Assembly (NCBI GenBank): GCA_938018055.1
Contig: CALIKL010000011.1
Location: 53,810-117,809 of the forward strand
Reading direction: 5' to 3'
DNA length: 64,000 nucleotides
DNA from: an uncultured bacterium
Lineage (GTDB): Bacteria; Bacteroidota; Rhodothermia; Rhodothermales; UBA10348
Part shown: piece by piece, positions 9,958 through 18,841 of the stretch
Position numbering within the stretch: the first letter of the stretch is position 1
How the letters are laid out: each line of letters starts with the position of its first letter
The notes under the pieces: generated by a model
The model's database searches: none
Told to the model about the DNA's origin: nothing
What the model saw: only the letters and a program-made list of their open reading frames with translations
Made by a program: the position numbers and the translations under genes

Positions 9958-10905
9958 TCAGTCTTGGGAGCGTACCCAGATGGGCGCGGAGCGTGATGGA
10001 ACGGTAATCTCGATGGTTTCTGTGCTGGCAGGCCCCTGAGCATCGATTGTTTGCGTGCATTCGCAGCCATTTTCTACGAACACCGTGCCGTCACTGATCT
10101 GCATCCATGTGCCTGCCGGAAGTTCGGAGATATCAAATGTAGCGGCATCCCATGAAGTGTTCATCAGCACGAACACATCGCCAGCTACATAGCCCAAAAG
10201 CTGATTATTCTCTGGAGCGAACCATTGATAATGCTCCTCTGATACCTGGCCGCCAACCCGGAAAATGGCACCTGCGTCTCTGTTTCTGAGCGCGATCAGA
10301 CCTTGCCAGTACCGATTCATGGCTGCGTAGTCCATGGGGCGTTCGCCAGGGCTGGCACCAGCATATTCCCATTCGAACTGGTTCGCTCTCCGGTGATTGT
10401 ACGTATCCCTTTTACCGTGATAAGCCAAATCGCCAGTGGCTGTAGTCTTGACGATCTCCATCAGCGGTGCTGCACCTTTTGACCGGAGCATCTCGGTTCC
10501 ACCGTGGATGACCAGGGGGCCCAACGAAGTAAACAGGAGCGTCGCTGCAATCCGGATCCCCGCTTCATCCACGTGCTTGCGGCCGTCCCAGTCCTCGTCC
10601 GAAAACCGATCTGCCAAAGCCCAATTGTCATGGATATCCAGGTAGTTGATGCCTCGATTCGGATCGACTTCCTCGGGGAATGAATTCATCAGACCCATCA
10701 TTGCACGCTCGCGCTGACTGCCATCACCACCTGCATATCCACGATCCACCGCTGGATCAGATGGGTTTGAATACGATTCGCCTGCCCAGGAGAGCAGAGC
10801 GAAGACGCAGAACAGAACGCGAATCGCAGCCAGTAGACGTGGCGATCCCGGTAGCTTCGCGCGGACGCTCCGGAACGGGCTGTCGGTGGGAGATGTGAAA
10901 GGCAA
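9958..10905 (-). pseudogene. C-terminal fragment of a GH13 (pullulanase/alpha-amylase-like) protein lacking the nucleophile and acid/base regions
   Basis: GYAGGDGS...NYLDIHDNWALADRF (GH13 region IV-like), LLFTSLGPLVIHGGTEMLRSKG, then C-terminal beta domain; no upstream TIM-barrel sequence in any frame. Confidence 0.6.
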
Positions 10906-11134
10906 GGTGGTGACGGTCGATTGGTTGTCCTCGTAGACTTCCCGCTCATTTCGGAAATGCGCTCCGAAGAATGATGCGTGCGCCTACACGTGAGGAATCG
11001 TCACCAAGTAGGATTACTCAAGCGATTCTCAGAAATAAATCATGCTTGAGATCCATTTATTAGAAATGGGTAAGCCCAAGCCAGGCTATGGATAAACCCA
11101 TCCATATTCGAAAGGACATTAACACGAGATCCTG

Positions 11135-12004
11135 CTATTTACCAGTGGCAGCTCGCAACGTGTTTTGTAATAGGACCGCGATTGTCATCGGTCCGACTCC
11201 ACCGGGCACGGGCGTGATGTGGCTTGCAATAGGCTCGACAGCATCAAAGTCGACGTCGCCAACCAAGCGATAACCACGCTCGCGTGTGGCGTCATCCACA
11301 CGATTGATCCCAACGTCAATGACTACTGCTCCGGGCTTTACCATGTCAGCCGTGACAAAATTAGCACGACCAATGGCAGCGACCAGAATGTCAGCCTGAC
11401 GAGCAATGCCAGGGAGGTCCTTGGTTCGACTGTGGCATACCGTAACCGTCGAATCGAGTCCTTTTTTCAGCATCAGGTTGGCCAGCGGCTTGCCGACGAT
11501 ATTGGAGCGGCCGATGATTACGCAATGCGCACCGCTGGTTTGAATATTGGATCGCTCCAATAATTCGACGATTCCAGCCGGGGTGGCTGGTTGAAATCCG
11601 TCCAGCCCGATAACAAGTGTCCCGACACTCTCCGGGTGAAAGCAGTCAACATCTTTGGCTGGGTCGATGGCGTAAATGACTTTTCGATCATCGATGTGAT
11701 CAGGTAACGGAAGCTGAATCAGAATCCCGTCAACACCATCATCTTCGTTCAGCTGGTCAACCACCTTGAGAAGCTCTTCCTCAGAAATGGAAGCGTCGTA
11801 AGTAAGCGTATCGCTCTCGATACCAACTTCAGTGGAAGCGCGGGCTTTGCCTCGAACGTAGGAGGCTGAAGCGGGGTCATCGCCCACCAGCACCACGGCC
11901 AGATAAGGCGGCCGCTTGCCTGCAGCAATACGCGCGTCCACGGCCTCTTTTACTTCGCTTCGAACTTCTGCAGAAACGGCTTTTCCGTCAATTAGATGCG
12001 CCAT
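11135..12004 (-). CDS. folD: bifunctional methylenetetrahydrofolate dehydrogenase/cyclohydrolase
   Basis: LAVVLVGDDPASASYVRGKARA, ILIQLPLPDHID, AIDPAKDVDCFHPESVG, VIIGRSNIVGKPLANL, PVPGGVGPMTIAVLL. Confidence 0.95.
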   Translation of the reverse strand: MAHLIDGKAVSAEVRSEVKEAVDARIAAGKRPPYLAVVLVGDDPASASYVRGKARASTEVGIESDTLTYDASISEEELLKVVDQLNEDDGVDGILIQLPLPDHIDDRKVIYAIDPAKDVDCFHPESVGTLVIGLDGFQPATPAGIVELLERSNIQTSGAHCVIIGRSNIVGKPLANLMLKKGLDSTVTVCHSRTKDLPGIARQADILVAAIGRANFVTADMVKPGAVVIDVGINRVDDATRERGYRLVGDVDFDAVEPIASHITPVPGGVGPMTIAVLLQNTLRAATGK

Positions 12005-12168
12005 GGGCTAGGTCTTAAAGCTAAATGAATTAAGCTGGATGGGGCTCTGGTTGGGGGCAGTAATGTAGGTCAGAGCCACCCAAGAGGTCGATTTTTGTGG
12101 ACAACCTGCAATCAACTTTGGGTGAAAGGCGCCCAAGTGTGATCTTCATGTAAAAGGGTCTTCCGGGG

Positions 12169-12198
12169 TTGATCTGAGTGACTGGACTGACGTATTAT
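12169..12198 (+). promoter_or_regulatory. putative sigma70-type promoter for tRNA-Gly
   Basis: TTGATC - 18 nt - TATTAT, about 15 nt upstream of the tRNA 5' end. Confidence 0.45.
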
Positions 12199-12213
12199 TG
12201 CGGACTCTGAAAA

Positions 12214-12285
12214 GCGGGTGTAGCTCAGTGGTAGAGCATCACGTTGCCAACGTGAGGGTCGTGAGTTCGAATCTCATCACCCGCT
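12214..12285 (+). tRNA. tRNA-Gly (anticodon GCC)
   Basis: 7-bp acceptor GCGGGTG/CACCCGC, D-arm TAGCTCAGTGGTAGAGCA, anticodon loop TTGCCAA, T-arm GTTCGAATC. Confidence 0.93.
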
Positions 12286-12308
12286 CAAGAAAGACGAATC
12301 GGTCGCTC

Positions 12309-12346
12309 AAGCGGCGTCATCCTCCGGATGGCGCCGCTTTTGTTTT
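12309..12346 (+). terminator. intrinsic terminator after tRNA-Gly
   Basis: AAGCGGCGTCATCC-TCC-GGATGGCGCCGCTT followed by TTGTTTT. Confidence 0.75.
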
Positions 12347-12377
12347 ATGTACCTGTGATCAGCTCAGTAGGTGGCGT

Positions 12378-13268
12378 TCACTCAACCATATGAGCCGAAT
12401 TCTTCAGGTCGGCTACAACCGGGAGGTGATCCGAGGGATACGCTCCGTTCACGATGGGATCCAGGACGTCGTATGTCAGCACCTGCCAGTTGGGTTGGTG
12501 AAATATGAAATCGATACGGACGGACGTCTCCGATGCGGGATCGAATGTTCGAAAGGTACCGGACTCATCTGGCAACGTAGGCGGGCTCAGCCCTGCATCT
12601 TGCCAATCGCCCTGGACAATAGCCTTGTACGGCGCAGATTCTGGCTCGACATTGAAATCCCCCAAAGCGATATCGAATGAGCTGCTCCAATCGCGGATCA
12701 AACGCGCGCTTTCGAGTCGGGCCTGCACACCTCTATGGTCGAAATGGGTATTGATGACGCGCACTTCACGCCCAGTCGTCTTGTCCCGGAATGTTGCTCG
12801 GGTGGCAACACGCGGCAAGGCTGCATCCCATCCGACACTGCCCACTTCATCCGGTGTCGCTGAAAGCCATTGCGTATCCCACGAAATCAATGCAAAGCGC
12901 GTAGAATCAAACAGAATAGGCGAAAATTCGCCACCCCGAAGGCCATCATCACGACCCACTCCGATCCAGTCGAAGCGCGTTTGAACCGCCATGATATCGA
13001 CCAATTGGCGGTAAACGACCTCCTGAAGCCCCACAATTTCGGCTTCACTGGTGTCAATCAAGGCTGCGACCCAATCTGAGCGCCTCTCCCAACTGTTTGC
13101 ACCATCATTCGGACTGGCCCAACGAATGTTGAACGTCATGACGCGAATGTGCTCGCCGGCATCATCAGGCTCTTCGGACACTGGCGAAGAACATCCAACG
13201 ATCAGTAAAGCGATCACGCATGATGCGACCGAACGCATCCTCAGCGCACGAATAAGGTGGATCATCAT
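12378..13268 (-). CDS. endonuclease/exonuclease/phosphatase family lipoprotein
   Basis: Lipobox-like ALLIVGCSS, then VMTFNIRWASPNDG, EIVGLQEV, INTHFDHRG, ALGDFNVEPES, PSDHLPVVADL; internal ATG at 13268 chosen. Confidence 0.88.
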   Translation of the reverse strand: MMIHLIRALRMRSVASCVIALLIVGCSSPVSEEPDDAGEHIRVMTFNIRWASPNDGANSWERRSDWVAALIDTSEAEIVGLQEVVYRQLVDIMAVQTRFDWIGVGRDDGLRGGEFSPILFDSTRFALISWDTQWLSATPDEVGSVGWDAALPRVATRATFRDKTTGREVRVINTHFDHRGVQARLESARLIRDWSSSFDIALGDFNVEPESAPYKAIVQGDWQDAGLSPPTLPDESGTFRTFDPASETSVRIDFIFHQPNWQVLTYDVLDPIVNGAYPSDHLPVVADLKNSAHMVE

Positions 13269-14704
13269 ATCAACTTCTCGCGGAAGGCTGAAACGGCGAG
13301 GAAAACGATGCCAAAGACGGCGCCTGTAAGTGTAGTCAACCAAGGAAGGCCCAGCATTCCCACACCCCAGACGATGGCCAGTAACGGAGCGCCTGTCGCA
13401 ATGTATCGCACATAGGGCCGCACCATGTCTCCGAGCGAGCATCCGGCCAGCGAAAGCAGCCAGATTATCTGACCTAGCCGAACCAGAGCACCGCCTACGC
13501 CCAGGTAAACCAGCAACCTCGTGATGTCTTCGCCTCGACTTCCGAGCCACAAAGCGGAGGAAATAACGATCAGGCTGATGACCGTAATGAGAAGTTCTAA
13601 TCGCTGTCGCTCAAGGACGTCGAAAAGGCGCGTGAGTGGCGAGGCGACAACGGTCAGGAGAATCCATGGAGCAACGTAGGACAAATAGGTAGCACCCGGC
13701 CGCCAGTCCTCCCCGAATAGTGTAGCGAAAATGTCGCCTCCGGCGACCATCAACACCGCGGTAGGCCAAAATGCCATGAGTACGAGACGGGCATGGACGT
13801 TTCCGGTGAACGCTGCAAGACCTCCGTCCCGGTGTGCTTCCACCGCTCGAACAAAGAACACCTGAGCGATGGATGCGGCCAGCAGGCTCAGTGGTACGAA
13901 TAAGATGCTGAACCCTCGGGAATACTGGCCAAGAACAGCCATGCCAAAGATTTCCGGGATGAACAGAATGGGTAAGCGGGTAATCAATCCACTGATCATT
14001 GCCGCTGGCATGGTGAAGAGCGGAAAGCGCCGGTAACGACGCGCGACGGCCTTGATTTCGGTCCACGATGGCCTGCCCGAGAAAGATGCTCGTAGTGTCA
14101 CCACGGTCTTGCGACTCATGGACACGAAAGAAAGCGCGAATCCGACCACGAACCCCCAAACCAGAGCACCTGGGCCTGGTTTGATGAACCCAGAGATCAA
14201 ACGGACACCCACCATCGAACCGGCCTGAGTGACTTGTGCCGCGGAAATGCGACCAAAAGCCTCCTGGCGACTGAGCCACAACTCCGTGATCTTGGCAAGT
14301 CGATTGGCCATCAGAGCCATAGGTAAAATGAGCATCCATTGTCCGCCTTTGTTGGCGAAAAAGCTCATCGCCGAATCAGACGTGCTGAGAACAAGCAGAA
14401 GCACCGAACAGAATACCATGACGGAGGATACCGTCAGCAGGTAAGCATGAGCGCTTTTTCGACGGTCCTGTGGCAGCATGAGTGCGTCCTCATACCGCAA
14501 CGAGGCGACAGGAGCCAGAATGGAAACCCAGGCCGTTACGTAATCGGCAATTCCCCAGAATTCGTCCGGATACAGTCGCAGGAGGACGATTTGGGCCAGG
14601 TAGGCGATTACAAAAGCAATCCCATTACCCGAGAGCAGCTTCAAGACAGGCGCCCTGAAAGCAGAGTCTTCAAACAAGGCGAGTATGCGTTTGCGAAGGG
14701 TCAC
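13265..14704 (-). CDS. polysaccharide/O-antigen flippase-like membrane protein
   Basis: Many TM segments; SGNGIAFVIAYLAQIVLLRLYPDEFWGIADYVTAWVSILAPVASLRYEDALMLP typical of Wzx-like proteins; alternative start up to 14776. Confidence 0.75.
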   Translation of the reverse strand: MTLRKRILALFEDSAFRAPVLKLLSGNGIAFVIAYLAQIVLLRLYPDEFWGIADYVTAWVSILAPVASLRYEDALMLPQDRRKSAHAYLLTVSSVMVFCSVLLLVLSTSDSAMSFFANKGGQWMLILPMALMANRLAKITELWLSRQEAFGRISAAQVTQAGSMVGVRLISGFIKPGPGALVWGFVVGFALSFVSMSRKTVVTLRASFSGRPSWTEIKAVARRYRRFPLFTMPAAMISGLITRLPILFIPEIFGMAVLGQYSRGFSILFVPLSLLAASIAQVFFVRAVEAHRDGGLAAFTGNVHARLVLMAFWPTAVLMVAGGDIFATLFGEDWRPGATYLSYVAPWILLTVVASPLTRLFDVLERQRLELLITVISLIVISSALWLGSRGEDITRLLVYLGVGGALVRLGQIIWLLSLAGCSLGDMVRPYVRYIATGAPLLAIVWGVGMLGLPWLTTLTGAVFGIVFLAVSAFREKLI

Positions 14705-16332
14705 GAAGCAGGGGGGCGAACGGGTTGCGTGAGAATACGGCCTGCCCAGAATACACACCACTGCGCTCCACACCACTCGGGCTGAAGGGTTGCAGACCAG
14801 TCAGCTGGATCGTCGACAGGCCGGACGAAGTAATCCACGTTGGCCTCCGCAGCAAATAGTCGCATGTCTGAGACGGTTTGGGCGTCGTAGGCACTATCGA
14901 GTCTGGCAAGTAGAGCCAGGCCACCGGGTAAGTCTGTTGTCGGAGCGATCTCATGAAGTCGTTGGCGCCACTCCAGTGTGGGCTCGGGCGCAAAAGGGAA
15001 CGACTTGAAAGACACATACTGAGCGTGCTGACTTCCAAACTGGAATCCCGTCATGGATGGCGGGATAACGAATACTGCCCGTTCATTCGCGTTTTCACGC
15101 GACCACTCGAACACCTCCTGGTTCGTCGACGAGACGCCTTTGATGTCATTTCCTTTGCCTGCGAAGGCCATCAAAAGAGCTACGAGTGCGAGCAGTGGTA
15201 AGGCAATGTTCAGCGCACTTGACGTACGAGGTGTGTCTGACCGTACGAGACTGGTCCAACGATCGTTGAGCCACGATGCCACGGCTCCGGCTATGACCAA
15301 TGCGGATATTGCCCGCACCAATGGTGATACCGCCCATGGTTGAAGGCGGACTGCAGTACCCCATTGGAATGGCCATGCAGTCAATGTGAGCGAGACCAGC
15401 AATACAACGGTAGGCACGATCAGTATTTTTGCCAGAAGCGAGCGATCCCAACGTGAGAGGGGGCCCTGAATATCCGCGCCTGATGAGGGCGCTCTACTCG
15501 CATTCTGCTGCCAGTCCCAGCCCAGGATCACTCCGGCAGACAAGACCAGAGCAAAAAACGTAACCCAGGTCTTCACGTTGAACAGCTCAGGTAGGTAGTG
15601 GTGCGGAGCCCGCACCTGCGTCAGGATGTAGGTTGCCTCTTCCGTACTGGTACCAACGGAAGAAAGCACAATAACGAGCGGAATCAGGACCAACCCTATG
15701 GGAATGGCTTGCTTTCGCCACGCAGACCAAGGCCATTTCGGAAGAAAAAACCCAATGAGCAGCAAGAGCCCTCCCGCTTGCAAGCCAAGCAAGGGATGAA
15801 AAAGTGCTCCCAAGGCAAGCAAGGCCCCTGATGCCAGGGCTTTTCGTTCGTGCATGCGTACTACAGCCCAAAGGATTAAGCACCACGCGATACTCGAGGG
15901 CACCAGCATGGCATGCAAGATGTCATTGCCCCCTGGATTCCAACGAGTCGTAACCACCATGACGGCCAGGACGCTTGCCAGTGCGGACCAAACATTGCCG
16001 AAAACCCGATAGCTGAGTTTTACCACGGCCAATGAACTTCCGACGGCTGTTGCCAGATGCCAGCCCAGCACAACGGCCCAAACAGGAAGTATGGTACTCG
16101 GAAGCGCGACCAAAATGGCCACTGGCCAGCGAATACTGAATCCTTCGATCTGCATGGCAACAAACCAATCGCTCGCGAAGGCGTCACTATTCAGTAAAAA
16201 GCTGGCCAAAGGCAGGAATTCATCCTGATCGCTGTACCCGAAGCCGTATCCGTAGCGGAACACAAATAGGGCGGTTGCCGCCAATGCTGCAGCCCATTGC
16301 CAACCCGGTGTGGAAGAATGCCGTCCGTCCAT
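14701..16332 (-). CDS. large polytopic membrane protein, possibly DUF6798-like or glycosyltransferase-C-like
   Basis: 543 aa with about 10 or more hydrophobic segments; YGYGFGYSDQDEFLPLASFLL, GALFHPLLGLQAGG. Confidence 0.6.
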   Translation of the reverse strand: MDGRHSSTPGWQWAAALAATALFVFRYGYGFGYSDQDEFLPLASFLLNSDAFASDWFVAMQIEGFSIRWPVAILVALPSTILPVWAVVLGWHLATAVGSSLAVVKLSYRVFGNVWSALASVLAVMVVTTRWNPGGNDILHAMLVPSSIAWCLILWAVVRMHERKALASGALLALGALFHPLLGLQAGGLLLLIGFFLPKWPWSAWRKQAIPIGLVLIPLVIVLSSVGTSTEEATYILTQVRAPHHYLPELFNVKTWVTFFALVLSAGVILGWDWQQNASRAPSSGADIQGPLSRWDRSLLAKILIVPTVVLLVSLTLTAWPFQWGTAVRLQPWAVSPLVRAISALVIAGAVASWLNDRWTSLVRSDTPRTSSALNIALPLLALVALLMAFAGKGNDIKGVSSTNQEVFEWSRENANERAVFVIPPSMTGFQFGSQHAQYVSFKSFPFAPEPTLEWRQRLHEIAPTTDLPGGLALLARLDSAYDAQTVSDMRLFAAEANVDYFVRPVDDPADWSATLQPEWCGAQWCVFWAGRILTQPVRPPAS

Positions 16333-17385
16333 TCAGTCCGCCTCCGATCGTTGCTCAGAGATTCGTTGTGTTGTCCGACTCTGAGTAAGACGCGTCAGGA
16401 AGTGGGCCATTGAATTGGTCAATCCGCCAATAAGTGAGCGTGACGACACGTGTGCGTACGTCACATGCTGTCCGCCAAACCGTCGCTTGAATTCGGCAAT
16501 GCCGGGGGTATTCGCGCCCATGAGGTCAAGCGTTGCAATACCTGCCGCATGAAGCTCATCCTGGACATGAGCCATCAATACAGTCATACCAGGCCCAGGT
16601 TTGCTTCCAGCAATCCAATACCATGCTGTGCGCTCGTCATGCAGGGCAACGATGGCCGCGACTACTTCGCCCGTATGCCGATCATGCAAGCCGTAGACGC
16701 GTGCCAGTCCTGCATATACCAAATCCCTGGCCCACCGAGCCAACGCTCTTGGCGGGAGCGGAAGACGTCGTCCCGCCCGGCGGTACGCAGAATCAGCCAG
16801 AAAAACAGCACGTTGGATGACCTCGTCAAGCTTCTTGGCTTCGGAGCCAGCTGTTCGTGCCAGATCATGCGAGCACCAGAAAACAAAGTCGGACACCGAT
16901 TTTCGAACCTGGCGCCTTTGGGCAGCGGACCAAGAGGCAATAGCCACCTCAAAAGGACCACTGGACAGGTGATAGGTGTATCGTTCTACCACTCGAATAC
17001 CACGACCCATCGTCTTTGGATGGAGTGCTGCATATTGCTCCGGAGTAATCGAAAGAATCCAATCTGACGGTAGATCCGGAGACGATCTCAGCCGTCGGAT
17101 AAGGTCGAGAGGATCTGCAACTGGACCGATGGCAGAAAAAGGCTGAAAAGGCGGTAATACCAGATCGCGAACAAGTCCCCGAGACCGGACAAACGTGCTC
17201 AAGAGCGCGTCGCCCGGAGTTGTCAGAACCAGACGCTTCCAGGTAACAATACGCTCCAGCCCATCCTGGAAAACGGGATGGAGGAAGGGCGAGGGATTGG
17301 TCCAGGTCGTGTGAGTACCCTTCCACGCCGCACGGCATTCGGCTGACTGGGTCAGGACGGTGAGGGAAGAAGGAGAGGCACTCAC
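16333..17385 (-). CDS. FemAB/BioF2-like GNAT-fold acyltransferase
   Basis: YGLHDRHTGEVVAAIVALHDERTAWYWIAGSKPG ... LDLMGANTPGIAEFKRRFGG pattern. Confidence 0.7.
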   Translation of the reverse strand: MSASPSSLTVLTQSAECRAAWKGTHTTWTNPSPFLHPVFQDGLERIVTWKRLVLTTPGDALLSTFVRSRGLVRDLVLPPFQPFSAIGPVADPLDLIRRLRSSPDLPSDWILSITPEQYAALHPKTMGRGIRVVERYTYHLSSGPFEVAIASWSAAQRRQVRKSVSDFVFWCSHDLARTAGSEAKKLDEVIQRAVFLADSAYRRAGRRLPLPPRALARWARDLVYAGLARVYGLHDRHTGEVVAAIVALHDERTAWYWIAGSKPGPGMTVLMAHVQDELHAAGIATLDLMGANTPGIAEFKRRFGGQHVTYAHVSSRSLIGGLTNSMAHFLTRLTQSRTTQRISEQRSEAD

Positions 17386-17398
17386 GATAGGGATACGG

Positions 17399-18832
17399 TC
17401 AGAGGATGTACTGGCTCAGATCCCGATTTTGAACCACTGCGGACAACTTTGTTTGGACCATCTTGTCATCAATTACAAAAGAGTCCTCGCGCATTGCATC
17501 GGGAACGTCGAATAACAGGTCCTCCAGAAGGGTCGTCAGAATGGTGTGCAGTCGTCGGGCCCCAATATTTTCCACCTCTTCATTCACGGCCGCGGCCATG
17601 CGGGCTACTTCCTTGACCGCTTCCTCCTTGAATTCTACAGTAACGCCTTCTGAGGCCATGAGGGCGATGTATTGCTTGAGCAGCGCGTTTTGGGGAACGG
17701 TCAAGATGTTGAAGAAGTCGTCTTCGGTCAGATTGTCCAGTTCAACCCGTATCGGGAAGCGTCCCTGAAGCTCTGGAATCAGGTCGCTCGGTTTTGCAAC
17801 ATGGAAGGCTCCGCTGGCAATAAACAAGATATGGTCGGTTTTGACCATCCCATACTTCGTATTTACGCTCGATCCTTCGACGATAGGCAGTAAGTCACGC
17901 TGAACACCCTCGCGTGACACATCAGGACCGCTTTTGCCGCCAGCGCCACCTCTGGCCGCAACCTTATCTATCTCGTCAATGAATACGATTCCGGATTGCT
18001 GGACGCGCTCCAGGGCTTGGCGGGTCACCTTATCCATATCGATAAGTTTACCTGCCTCTTCGGCTGTCAGGACTTCGCGTGCTTCGGAAACAGGGATCCG
18101 ACGCTTTTTTCGCTGTTTACCGCCCATGTTGCCAAACAAGTCCTGCAGATTGACGCCCATCTCCTCCATGCCCATGGGTCCGAAGACCTGCAGCATTGAT
18201 GACTGGTCGGACGCCACCTCGATTTCGACTTCGCGCTGGTCGAGGTCTCCTTTGTCGAGCATCTTCTTGAACTTCTCCCGGGTACGCTGACGGAGCGCAT
18301 CTTCCTCGGAGGAAACGTCTGGCGGACCGGCAGTTGGGGTTGCACCGGCTGCTGCAGCTGCAGGAGATGGAGGGCGGATAGTCGGCTTGGTGGGCGAGGG
18401 TGGAATCAGAATATCCAGGATGCGCTCGTCCGCGAGCACACGAGCGCGCTCCTGAACTGAGACGGTGTGCTCCTCGCGCACGATGCCGATGGCAATGTCG
18501 CACAAGTCACGGATCATCGAGTCGACATCGCGACCAACGTAACCCACCTCGGTGAATTTGGTGGCTTCCACCTTGATGAACGGAGCACCCGACAACTTGG
18601 CCAGCCGCCGGGCGATCTCGGTCTTCCCGACGCCTGTTGGCCCAATCATGATGATGTTGTTTGGGACAATTTCCTCGCGCATGTCAGCTGAAGCGTTGAG
18701 CCGACGCCATCGGTTGCGAAGCGCAATGGCAACGCTCTTCTTCGCTTCCTTTTGACCGATGACATATCGGTCCAGTTCAGCGACAATCTGGTGTGGGGTA
18801 AGTTCGTTCTGAATGGACATGTTCAGTTGCAA
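17399..18832 (-). CDS. hslU: HslUV protease ATPase subunit
   Basis: LTPHQIVAELDRYVIGQKEAKKSVAIALRNRWRR, GPTGVGKTEIARRLAKLSGAPFIKVEATKFTEVGYVGRDV, C-terminal SQYIL. Confidence 0.97.
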   Translation of the reverse strand: MQLNMSIQNELTPHQIVAELDRYVIGQKEAKKSVAIALRNRWRRLNASADMREEIVPNNIIMIGPTGVGKTEIARRLAKLSGAPFIKVEATKFTEVGYVGRDVDSMIRDLCDIAIGIVREEHTVSVQERARVLADERILDILIPPSPTKPTIRPPSPAAAAAGATPTAGPPDVSSEEDALRQRTREKFKKMLDKGDLDQREVEIEVASDQSSMLQVFGPMGMEEMGVNLQDLFGNMGGKQRKKRRIPVSEAREVLTAEEAGKLIDMDKVTRQALERVQQSGIVFIDEIDKVAARGGAGGKSGPDVSREGVQRDLLPIVEGSSVNTKYGMVKTDHILFIASGAFHVAKPSDLIPELQGRFPIRVELDNLTEDDFFNILTVPQNALLKQYIALMASEGVTVEFKEEAVKEVARMAAAVNEEVENIGARRLHTILTTLLEDLLFDVPDAMREDSFVIDDKMVQTKLSAVVQNRDLSQYIL

Positions 18833-18841
18833 TAGGACGTG

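Noticed and set aside
10905-11135. Possible missing catalytic part of the GH13 gene in the upstream gap
   Set aside because: Too short (about 230 nt), relatively AT-rich, and no frame shows GH13 motifs.
12198-12680. 160-aa plus-strand ORF starting before tRNA-Gly
   Set aside because: It reads through the tRNA and its terminator and then runs antisense to the EEP-family gene.
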